The position numbers and the translations under genes are program-made. The notes below the pieces were generated by a model. The model saw only the letters and a list, made by a program, of their open reading frames with translations, was not told the origin of the DNA and searched no databases. Shown piece by piece: positions 48,201-56,298 of a stretch of 64,000 nt of DNA (within the stretch, counting starts at the first letter, position 1; the number at the start of each line of letters is the position of its first letter). The DNA comes from Stichopus chloronotus. Its lineage: Eukaryota > Echinodermata > Holothuroidea > Aspidochirotida > Stichopodidae. The stretch is taken from NCBI GenBank assembly GCA_021234535.1, contig CM037848.1, positions 10,517,444-10,581,443 on the forward strand, given 5' to 3'.

Positions 48201-51190
48201 ATACTGTAGTTACAAGCATATATGTCACTGGCGTGTAAGTATTTTGACAGAGCACTGCACTGCTATGATTTCACAACTAGCAGCTTTGTCAGCTTGGTTC
48301 TTAATGGAAAGCGGCTGTATGTGTAGAATAATGTCTCAACAAAACGGAAGCTGCACCTGGTAGAATAATGAAGAGATATCGTCTGCTGGCCCTATCTTCG
48401 ATGTGATCGTAGTGTTACTGCAAAGACATGCCCCCAACACAGTGTACCCCTGAATCACTTGACTGAACATATAAATTTGACTGTACATTGCTGTTAGAGT
48501 GGGACTTACACATGAGGAAAACTATTATATTACATCAATTAACGTAAATTTTTCATTTTTCGTAAGAAAGTTGTCCAACTAGCTGCTATAGTAAGTTTCT
48601 ACTTAACACACTTCCCAGAATGTACATACACTTACATTTTTTTGATGGGCAACTGCGCAGACAAGCATGTTAAGTAAAGTGTGATAAGTCAGTTCTCGTT
48701 GGGAAGTGTAAGTCCTCTTTTGTAATAAGAACTTGGCATATAAAACTGATTTAAGATACTGTTATAGCATGGAAATCAACTTGACTTACTAGCTATCAGA
48801 GACTTACTTTAGATTCCCAATACTGTTTTTTAAACATCATACCATCTCATACAGTGTAAGAAAAACAGGAATTAATACTTCTAAATCATCCTTGCAACAG
48901 GTTAGCCATGGTCCTGCTTTCCTTTGTTTTATAGTGAGCAATGTTAGCAAATTTTGAGATAACTCAAAGTTTTTGAGGTATTACGTACATCACACTTTTG
49001 AAATAATATGTCAGTTTTGAGATCTTGGACGTCAAACTTTGGTGATGGTGAGTATGAAAACTTTTCAGGTAAGTCAAAAGTTTGAGATTACATGTCAAAA
49101 TGTTGAGTTACTAAGTGGGACCAACATTTGGAGATAAATATAAATTTTACAAAAATGAGACAAATTTGATATTTTAAAATTTCAAGACAATACGTCACAA
49201 TTGTGAGATACTCTTTCAGTTTTGAGGTAGTAGTCAAAATTTTAAGAAGTTTTGAGATAATGGGTAAAAGTTTGGAGATAAGCCAAAATTTTGTAATAAT
49301 ATGTCACTATTTTGAGATACTGGCAGGTCACATTTTGAGGTAAGTCGACATGTTGAGACAATACAACATTTTGAGATAAGTGGGTAGGCCTATGTCAAAA
49401 GGTTGACATAATTTCTGTGATTTTTTTTTATTCACTGGCCTTTGCCAAGCCACCATAGGAAAAAGAGAAGGACAGTTTATTTTTGCCTCACCTAATTGCA
49501 TATGAAGTAACCAGACTGTTTCATTTGGGGGCTGGGGTGGCAAAGGGTTGAAGTGGGGGGCAAGCAGAAATGATGCCATCTGAGCGGAGCGCCACCATTA
49601 GTTGGTGGGTAGCAGACAGGAAATTTTTGCATATAAATGTGTGGCAGATGGCAGGCAACGTCACTTTCAAGTTTCTCTTGCTCAGTTTCAGCTATTTTTT
49701 TCTTCCAATTTTATTTAGGAGGGGCAAGCCAGTAGGGATGACATATAAGCTATGAGGGATTCCATCGCCCCCTCCCCCTACTGGTTACACCACCAGGTGA
49801 TTGTCTATCGGAAGTGGAAAGAGCGGTCTTGTTTTGGCCCCCCCCCCATCATTAATGATGGGATGATTGAAACATTTCGACTTTTTGAATTTCTTTTGCT
49901 GATCTTCATCTCAGGTGTCAACAGAATGGGAGGGCGCTACAGCACTAGTGACAGTCCCAAAGATTCTGGATCTTGATGTCAATAGTACAAGGAAGATTGC
50001 CAAAGAGTGAGTATAATGCTAGCAAGAATTCCTTCTGCCAGTGCGTGTCTATTACAGGAAAGACTTTAAGGCTTGCTAAGATACCACAATCAGAAACTAC
50101 GATGAAGTCACTTGCTTAAAGTTGTACATGAATGCAGAAAACGTCCGGAAGTTTCATGATGAGTCTCATACTACATGTTACATTGGAGAGAGGGGAAAGG
50201 GGGTTGGAGTACTATCAACTTAAATAGAACTTCGCTTTGGAATTTCCATTGTTTTCGAACCTTCATGGACAAAAGAAAATGTACTACAGTACTTTGATTG
50301 TAATTGAAGTTGCATGATTATGCGGACTTGTCTAAGTCGGTATTGGTCATGCTATAGAAATGCCCATAATCATCAGACCTCTTCCCCTGAACTGTCCTCC
50401 ACAGTGCGGGGAACTGTAATAGTGACAGTTCAGTGACTTCAATCAACATTGTGCAGTTTCTCCTTCCCACATTGTGCTTTGTTTCTATCCTCCCCAGCAG
50501 GAGGTAATCCTCGCTTAAAAGCTTGCTACTCGCTTGAGTGCACCCAGGGCAGATGAAGCTGAGATTGTGCGTGTTCACAAATGAGATAACACTAGTGGGC
50601 AGTTAAATTTCTTTGATTATTCTCATTCAGATTCAGCTTAAAGAAGAAACATCTCATGTCAGAACATATAAATTAAAACAATGAAACATTTTACACTTCC
50701 GTTTGAAGTTACCATATACGTTAGAGTTACAGTACCTGCCATTTAAGGCCACCTAACATTAGACATCCCCATTAGTTTGTTACCTTCTACCACTGCTATT
50801 TAAAGTTACTTACATGGAGTTACGACCATTTGGATATGTAGAGTTACAGACTACCGGTCCTAATGGTAACCCACTGCTTGATGCACTGTGTTTATTTCTT
50901 GATATTTGCAGCACCATTGTCAGGCTTGGAATGGGTGACATGTACAATATTGCAGAATTGACCCCAAGGAAGAGTCAAAAAGCAACGCTGCCACCCGTGG
51001 CTACTGTGTTCCCACCTATCAGTGACAAGAAGATGTCTTAAATCATGACGAAAACTGTTTGATAGGTGATATTCTCATCCAGTGAAAGAGATTCATGTTT
51101 TTATATATGCTAAAGCAATCATGACTTTTGAAAGGTTTTAAAAGATTTCAGCTATTTTTGAAATAAATCATAGGTTTAATTGTTATCATA
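24277..51190 (+). CDS. large coiled-coil protein, 1113 aa, 32 coding exons
   Basis: I do not recognise the family. Joined exons: 24306-24476 (start ATG; in-frame TGA just upstream), 25128-25178, 25418-25483, 26944-27012, 29140-29187, 29834-29907, 30473-30595, 31756-31862, 32026-32133, 33701-33801, 33911-34024, 34814-34949, 35423-35529, 36848-36911, 37395-37516, 38572-38831, 39231-39364, 39952-40007, 40743-40841, 41046-41100, 42207-42253, 42677-42805, 43656-43712, 44224-44306, 44767-44887, 45789-45914, 46099-46201, 46568-46671, 46929-47005, 47950-48157, 49915-50006, 50912-51041 (TAA). Every junction is AG|exon|GT and phases agree throughout, giving 3342 nt. I number these exons 2-33, leaving 1 for the 5' UTR. 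The protein lacks a signal peptide or membrane segments and is rich in E, K, Q, L and R with heptad-like stretches from about residue 150 to 970. A cytoskeletal, ciliary or centrosomal scaffold is plausible, not shown. Confidence 0.85.
24306..32133 (+). CDS. coiled-coil gene, N-terminal part (exons 2-10, residues 1-272)
   Basis: Residues 1-57 (exon 2) form a fairly hydrophobic, globular-looking start with VELLVPAKVLQVFTDLMF, followed by a predicted helix IIRELQSIQERVQL. Exons 3-6 are short (51, 66, 69, 48 nt) and all in phase 0, so each could be skipped without a frame change. Exon 4 has a basic EEEMRRRRPPG patch. Exons 5-6 contain ILDTIHEILQICARR and ILDEVSDWLYDVQMAL. From exon 7 (phase 2 end, split Tyr codon) the sequence becomes charged and helical: YNEGKRFYKKLNEKFKKVAK, then ENWRVASIEVKKGLEDAFR. 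Exon 5 has extra decayed copies of its start in the preceding intron. Confidence 0.8.
26210..26990. repeat. about 190-bp tandem array ending in exon 5
   Basis: Four diverged units of 171-191 bp. Each has TTGTGTTTAA..ATT, TCATTT..TAT.TTTATTCA..AG, GC(C)TGTAC and then CCAACA(G/A)(A/G)TGTTG. The last motif sits at 26391, 26563, 26754 and 26944. The last of these is the true start of exon 5 (ATGTTGCGTAAGAGAAACAT). Copies 2 and 3 keep the acceptor AG but run into stops or lack a donor. Confidence 0.8.
27762..27794. other. strong hairpin
   Basis: CTTCTACCTTTT, a short loop and AAAAGGTAGAAG form a perfect 12-bp stem within intron 5. It could be the remnant of a small palindromic element. Confidence 0.6.
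32400..33350. repeat. 27-bp minisatellite in intron 10
   Basis: Tandem units of TAGTAAGTATCATCTG plus TACTATGGAAG. They are most regular at 32690-33020 (twelve or so copies) and grade into 27-32-bp degenerate units on both sides. Because 27 is a multiple of 3, several frames on both strands stay open, including a 181-codon minus-strand frame. These are not genes. Confidence 0.9.
33701..39364 (+). CDS. coiled-coil gene, central part (exons 11-18, residues 273-618)
   Basis: Almost continuous helix-forming sequence. Examples are LEKHVDKLNAKL (exon 12), EEDIKLLTTKIENQEREFQQ (exon 14) and IDTLEKQMEGMKQELKSKEE (exon 17). Exon 17 is the longest (260 nt) and includes a likely break, a QQAKDLPPPGSPNEF linker, before helices resume with LARLKSDYEHEIHMLKEHN. 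Exon 18 contains two in-frame methionines (MRRMAQES; ATG at 39244, about residue 579) that could start a shorter product of about 535 residues. Introns are 100-1600 bp and carry low-complexity DNA. Confidence 0.8.
34960..35150. repeat. pyrimidine-rich tract in intron 13
   Basis: About 190 bp almost wholly C and T on the + strand (CCCTCTCCCTCCTCCC and similar), directly after the exon 13 donor. A short open frame through it is compositional. Confidence 0.7.
35960..36835. repeat. T-rich degenerate repeat in intron 14
   Basis: About 870 bp built of variants of TTTGTTTTATTTTGTGTATTC. It ends just before the exon 15 acceptor (ATTACCAG, 36847). Three overlapping open frames here encode only F/L/C/Y-rich low-complexity sequence and are not genes. 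Confidence 0.8.
38499..38540 (+). mobile_element. tRNA-like SINE head fragment (candidate)
   Basis: CATAGCGGTTAGGGCGTGCG followed by TCCTCAGTCCG resembles the A-box half of a tRNA-derived SINE. No B box follows; A-rich sequence begins at once. It lies about 30 bp upstream of the exon 17 acceptor. Confidence 0.35.
39181..39214. promoter_or_regulatory. RFX X-box plus CRE in intron 17
   Basis: GTTACCATGGCAAC (39181-39194) is a full X-box (GTNRCC-N2-RGYAAC), the binding site of RFX factors. Twelve bp later comes TGACGTCA (39207-39214), a perfect CREB/ATF palindrome. Both sit within 50 bp upstream of exon 18, which has in-frame ATGs. RFX and CREB-family sites occur together in MHC class II X-box promoters, and RFX sites mark many ciliary genes. 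Function here is inferred. Confidence 0.55.
39952..47005 (+). CDS. coiled-coil gene, C-terminal helical part (exons 19-30, residues 619-970)
   Basis: Short exons with alternating phases. Exon 23 encodes NPKQRSQTPALSSEVNAEID, a short Ser/Pro-containing linker before ENEILNEKLEK. Exons 25-27 encode strongly charged helices such as LEEAFRKEMKERDSKLRSMR and KVKDQMKNLTMLEEALKENK. Exon 28 (VPEMRLRQMFERYIMFRRMQ) is aromatic and Met rich and may be a small folded segment. Exon 29 has a weak donor (GTTGGT) and an acidic EDFSEESDNEKEEK run. Exon 30 ends GCAAT|GTAAGG, and its donor 11-mer is repeated downstream. The exon 20 frame includes a KKKK stretch. Confidence 0.8.
41558..41901. mobile_element. TTAA-target MITE, copy 2, in intron 21
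   Basis: 344-bp element AGGGAAATAGGG...CCTTATTTCCCT with TTAA on both sides (41554-41557 and 41902-41905). It aligns end to end with the copy at 3281-3622 in the same orientation. This copy keeps both terminal inverted repeats. No coding capacity. Confidence 0.85.
43010..43260. repeat. about 40-bp degenerate tandem array in intron 23
   Basis: Six or so units of the type GATGAGTGATAGGTGGACATATG(C/T)AGCT, with drift in each copy. Confidence 0.75.
43340..43541. mobile_element. mariner/pogo-like MITE with 17-bp inverted repeats
   Basis: ACAATCTTGGACAAAAT (43341-43357) is the exact reverse complement of 43524-43540. Further in, GGGACAC is also inverted on both sides. The body is about 200 bp with no coding capacity, in intron 23. 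A TA target duplication is not clear at the present ends, so the superfamily is a guess from terminus style and size. Confidence 0.65.
47006..47058 (+). repeat. triplicated donor 11-mer after exon 30
   Basis: GTAAGGTCATT occurs exactly at 47006, 47037 and 47048. The first copy is the exon 30 donor. The later copies are potential donors but lie beyond an immediate in-frame TAA. Each also contains AAGGTCA, a nuclear-receptor half-site. Confidence 0.7.
47443..47456. promoter_or_regulatory. second RFX X-box, intron 30
   Basis: GTCACCATGGTAAC fits GTNRCC-N2-RGYAAC at every fixed position. It has no neighbouring CRE. Confidence 0.4.
47950..48157 (+). CDS. exon 31 of the coiled-coil gene, open in two frames
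   Basis: Acceptor TTTGTGCAG and donor GGAAG|GTAACA. With exon 30 included the phase gives frame A: FDAVSHEAG, a basic SKRRRGGPLIAKKG stretch and LLGDRGPYWK. The +1-shifted frame (codons from 47950) is also fully open and gives RSRHSHDSSRSE, FEEETGRSSDSEERGADEG and YDVTRRQRSLLE, which looks like an ordinary disordered acidic tail. Exon 29 ends in phase 0, so skipping exon 30 would select that second frame. Which frame is translated cannot be decided from sequence alone. Confidence 0.65.
48950..49415. repeat. TTTTGAGATA degenerate repeat in intron 31
   Basis: Around twenty drifted copies of a 20-28-bp unit such as TTTTGAGATAATATGTCAAA. Spacing is irregular. Old minisatellite. Confidence 0.7.
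49915..50006 (+). CDS. exon 32 of the coiled-coil gene, two possible acceptors
   Basis: With acceptor CATCTCAG (exon from 49915) and phase 0 it encodes VSTEWEGATALVTVPKILDL and then DVNSTRKIAK before donor AAAGA|GTGAGT. A second AG 10 nt downstream (GTCAACAG, exon from 49925) joined to the alternative frame of exon 31 restores the same EWEGATALV frame. The first acceptor joined to the alternative frame instead ends at a TGA after GVNRMGGRYSTSDSPKDSGS. Confidence 0.7.
50912..51190 (+). CDS. terminal exon 33 and 3' UTR of the coiled-coil gene
   Basis: Acceptor TATTTGCAG. The split Asp codon continues as TIVRLGMGDMYNIAELTPRK, and the chain ends PPVATVFPPISDKKMS at TAA 51039-51041. The short UTR has AATAAA at 51162-51167, so cleavage near 51180-51190 is likely. 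The end of the protein is not coiled coil and is Pro/Val rich. Confidence 0.8.
51162..51167 (+). other. polyadenylation signal of the coiled-coil gene
   Basis: Perfect AATAAA 121 nt after the stop codon, the first such hexamer downstream. Confidence 0.6.
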
Positions 51191-54100
51191 TTGAGTGTTT
51201 TCCATCTTTTGTAATCATCACAGAATGTGAGGGTTTTTAGTAAATTGGGAAGGGATGGGGGGGGGGGGAATCCTGCAGGCAGTGGTCACCACATACCTAC
51301 AATGTGTTATTTTCACTCACAAGAAGTGGCATCAATCCCTACTTTGAAACTTTCATGGAAATTCCAAACATCATTTAACAGCTTACATGACCCAAGTGTT
51401 CTAAAGTTTCAAACCATTTCAAGTAATCTAGTGCAGAGTGTAATTGGGTCACCACTGTCAATGTACTGGAGTCAATGTTTGATAAGCAACACCACTAAAG
51501 AGCACACCAAGTCTTATTTCTACACCGTGCAACATCGCTTCCTCTTCCAGCTGTCTTGTCCCGTTTCTGTTTTAGTCAAAGACTGAAAGGAAAGTCCAGA
51601 TCAATGTATGGAACATGAGAGGAACTCAAGTCCAGGATTTGTACTGGTCCTGGAAAATCAAAGAAAAATTGAAGATAAATTTTCAGGATTGGAAAGTCGG
51701 GAAAAATAATTTTTTTCTCTAAAAAAAAGTCTTGAAAATATCAGGGACTTTGAAGAAAAGCATAAGTCTGTTGTCACTGTTTACTCAGTTCAAAAATCAT
51801 CAAGTCTTAGGAAAGTCTTCAAAAAATTATCACATATTTTGTTACATCTAATTAGCAGTATCTTACGTTACATGCTCGTCATGATGAGTCGTACCACAGC
51901 ACTACAGCAATGGTTCGCCCACTGAAAATGGTGAATGCCCAGGCTATAGGACAATCAGTTGTGATAGTGTATTGCAAATTGGCATTTTCAAACAAATTGA
52001 AAGTAGCATGTTTTGTATTTACAGATGTATGGTACGAGTACTGTAGAGATCCTGGGATTTTTAGTTGAGGTCCTTGCAAGTCCTGGAACCAGTCCTGGAA
52101 TTCTTAAAATTACTGCGTCTAAGTCCCACGAGTTGGAGCTTCTCGTCAAATCCTTTATGCTTTCTTTAAGACATAGGGTACTTCCTACCCATAAACGTTT
52201 GTGTGAGGAATCTGAACACTGAATATTTTGTTAGAGAAGTACTTCTAGTCACAAAGTCACTGTTATCAGTACCAATTAATCCTACCAAGATAACGTAGTA
52301 CATTTTTAATTTTACATCTGGAAAATAAACAGCCAAACCCTGTCAATGTTTTTAACAACTCATCATATTTCACAAATTCTCAAGGAATGATTCAGAAAGT
52401 TCGTCTTGGACTTCAGATTCCAATTTGCTAGCCACGCCTCAGAAAAGGTCCCACCATTTTTCGGGAGGGAACCCGTCTCTCACTCATGTGTCTTCAACCG
52501 TCAGGTGTCCATATCTTACTTCAATGATCAGTTGGTAGAAATTTTCCTCTTTGGTAATGGAATCTGGGATATCCTGCATTAGCTTCAACCAAAGGCAAGA
52601 TATTACCGTTTTGCAAGTGCCGAGATCCGTTTACTCATCCATTTCCTAAATTTGAATTGTTTCCCTTTTTGTTGGAGAAATTTCCCATTTTGCAAAGAAA
52701 TACTTTTTTAACGTAATTTGATGGAACACAAAGACCCTGTTGTCCACTGCTCATAGTTTCGATGGGGTTACACAGTCTTGAATCACACGTAAATGATGTG
52801 AAATTTCAACAAAAAATGGGAAAATACTTGATATAAAGTTGGACACTTCCAATGTCTCACTTTTTCTTTCTCAAGTTTTTGTGTTTCTCGTGTTGTATTA
52901 AGATTTGCCATGATTTTTTTCCACTTTCAACAAAATGGTAAACTTTTGTCTTTAACTGTAAACTTCAATGTAAATTAAATCAAAACAGAAGGAACAAAAA
53001 CACCACAAAAATCTCATTGCACTTCAACATTTTACTAATTATAATATATTACAGAAAAACAGCAAAAGCAATGGCTAGAACCTAACAATGTATAGTGCCT
53101 TGCATGCATGGAATATGACATAGCTGACGCACAAAAGTTATTATTAAAGGACCATTCTTGGTATTAAACATTGGTAAGTATTACGGGACTGTCCATAAAG
53201 GTTCTTGGTTCCATTCATGAACAGAACAAAGGCATTTATTAACCCTGGAAACCAAGGCTTGAAATATTCCAAACAGATTAACTCAAAACTGAGGATAACA
53301 AATCCATTTCAAGGTATCTGTAGTTAAATTCACACTACAGTAAGGTGGGCACTGACGAGATAAAAGTTAGGTACAATCAATATCTCTTCACAGCTGGCTA
53401 TGGTGACTGGACACTTCTTTTGGGCATTGACAATAAATACCAACAATTAGGGGAATACCTGTATAAAGTATCATATTCTTTAACTTCATGGCCATTAGTA
53501 AATGCTACAATAGAATATCATGAAAACCAATAACACATTTTAAATATAATCTGGTTACAAACGAATTTCAATAATTTTTGTCCGGATTTTTCAATGTTAC
53601 AAATTTCAGCAGCACAAGAGAATTGATGTCAATATTTCAATATTTTAATATGCTAAAAACAGGTAAATGCCATCAGGTCAATAAATACAAATGCAAGTAA
53701 ACACTCAAAACTTCAATCTTAATAAAATGAAGGGAATAAAGCAAAAAGTTCAAAACCTAAGACACACTGGTCAGGTCTGCGATCAATTCACAATCAAATG
53801 TTGCAACATGCTTTTGTGACTTTTGACTGTTTACGAGTTTGCTGTCATCCTGCCAAGCGGAATCTTCAAAATATCTCGCCACATTTACACAGGAACACTT
53901 GGCTGTGATTCACTGAGTACCCAACACTGAGAAATCACCATTGAAGTTCTGGTATAATGAATACAGCAGGACAGAGGAAACAAAAAAGACAAAAACCAAT
54001 GAAACATTACAACTTACAACAAAGCAATTCAAAAACAACCCTTCCACAAACTGAGCAAACGTACCGGTGCACCAGTTTTTTTGTTTTTTTTTTGTTTTTC

Positions 54101-56114
54101 TTTAAATCAGTGACAAATGAAAGTAGGAGCAAACATGAAGTTAGAGTGTGTATCCTTTGATTTGCTTGACAGCATTCCAAGACAGCTTTTAACAAGAAAC
54201 ACACCTCACACATTTGACTACTTTGCAGATCAATAACAACCAGCTCCACCATAAACCCATAACGATTCCCTGACGATCCCGTGGGCTGTCATCTCCGTCG
54301 CGCGCCATTATGTTCTGGTCCCATAAGCAACGATAATGGTTGACTCCCTCATACGTCAATGAGGATCTGCTTGCTCCCTCACTGACCTCAAAAGAGTAAC
54401 TAACTTACATCATCTTTGTGGAATCCCTCACGCACCAACGAAACGATCAGCTCCAAACATACCGACCTGACTGGCTAGCTTCCTCACCACGCTGCTAGAA
54501 TCAAATACACTGATTTATCCAAAGATAGCCAAAGACATCCAAAGATAGCTGAATTGTCTAGTGAATCTAGCCATGCCTTACTACAACGTATGATAAACAA
54601 TTAAGCCTGTTACTTACGGAGTATCTTGTATGGTGTTGTGCTTGGCTTGTGAACATTTATAACATGTTGTTTAACTGCCATGGTGCGCAGGATAAGGTAT
54701 CCCTAATAGTAAACAAATGACCAGGATAAAAAACAACAGCTAGAGCGAGCTATTAAATGCTAGCCATGTGAAAACCTGTAACACCCAACCCCCCTCGCGT
54801 CATCATGTTCTGCTCCTTAACACGACTTCTGACTGGCTCCATAGGTGATGGCTAGCATTGATAATGACTAGCTCTTCAGCATCACGTCCAATAAGTTGAC
54901 CATTTAAATTACATTATGATGAGATACAGTCATTAAAGCATTGCAAAAACCCAATGCAGTGATACAATTGAAAGAACACAAAGCAAACTGATTTGCATAA
55001 ACATCTTGCAACTTAATCTGCATAAAAAAGATCAGCAATTTCTATTATTGCTCATCAATATGTACATAAAATTAAAGTGATATTTCCTTTGAAACTTTCT
55101 ACCAAATCTCACCTACTTCCACTTTGTGGTCAGGTCTGACGTCGTTTTCAACCCTGTGTGCTCATTCCCACAACTATCAAGATGATGGGAAGTTCAACAG
55201 AAAACAATACATCAAGGTAATGAAATTATATTGATGAATATGCATGAAGCATGTAAGAAGAGATTTTGAGGTCAATCAGTTCAACTGAAAGTGGCAATGC
55301 CCAGCAAGAAGAATTTTTTTAAATGAAATTTGTTCCTTGGCCAAACATCTTTTTGAATTAAATATGCTTCCATATCTCTTCTACAAAACACACTGCCTTA
55401 CTTACATCTGCATTCAAGGTGTGAAGTTTTGACAAATATGCAATAAATAAGCTTCTAACACAACCTATCAACCTTGGATTGTTCTTATCACCTTCCCCAC
55501 TCCATCCTGAAACCTTCACCTTTGGAAACACATTCCTTGTTGTTTCCCTTACCTTGAGATAACTAGTTCATGTCTCACTCTGGTGCCTTGCAGTCTGCGT
55601 TGTTCAATTATCGATCAGCCTGAAAGGGCATGCATAATTAAGGGGGAGACACTTTTTTTGAAGATAACATAAATGAAACCCCTTCATCACAACTAACAAT
55701 ATCTTTTCAACCCACATGCTGTTTTCTGGTATGGACTACCTTTCATACTGATATCCATCTCTCATGCACTTTTAATTAATTTTGAATGACTCTTCATGAA
55801 CTCTTCATGCTAATCTTCCTATGAGAATGTCCCCGCCACCACACCACCTGATGCTGCCCTCCCACTGGCATACACTGTACTTCTTCACCCTTCCACTATT
55901 GGGACGCTACCATTGTATTTACGACGCAACCACACAACCCCTACACTGGTGAGACAACCACCACAGTACTTAAACTCATCACTTCTGATTTGTGTGTAAA
56001 AATGAGGATGGTTTTCCTACAGGGGACATTATCTTGACTCCATGAGGGCAACCGCAGTTCCACCACAGCGACCACAGACCATGAATGCACGGTTCCTTTG
56101 CTCCCAGAGCAACA
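51191..56114. other. intergenic region and possible NAGS 3' UTR
   Basis: No supported exon. At 51630-52110 there are drifted repeats of AGTCCTGGAA / GGTCCTGGAAAATC. TTCTGGTCCC / ATCATGTTCTGCTCC blocks at about 54290-54320 and 54790-54815 look like a distant duplicate. A minus-strand AATAAA (TTTATT on +) lies at about 53234 and an ATTAAA at about 55772; either could end the NAGS transcript. At 55855-55975 there is a CCAC-rich, loosely repeated segment. Confidence 0.4.
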
Positions 56115-56298
56115 TTACCATGGTTCTGCTACTTCACTGTCTTCCTTCATGTATTCTTCTTCATCAGCTTCAATGAAAGAGGTTTTGTGGTTGACGGCCC
56201 AGTCTACGACCCCGTACGAAAGTTTAGGATTTGAAATGCCATACCAGAATACTGTCCAGGTGTGATTACTCCAGCTGCCTTCACAACGTTTAAAATAC
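56115..56298 (-). CDS. NAGS: NAGS terminal coding exon
   Basis: Acceptor GTTTTGCAG. Encodes YFKRCEGSWSNHTWTVFWYG then ISNPKLSYGVVDWAVNHK and an acidic tail to TAA. The WxVFWYG and SY..V blocks match the end of vertebrate NAGS; the tail does not. Confidence 0.9.

Noticed and set aside
51227..51586. 119-codon + strand open frame after the coiled-coil gene
   Set aside because: Begins beyond the polyadenylation signal, includes a G-run, and resembles no protein I know.
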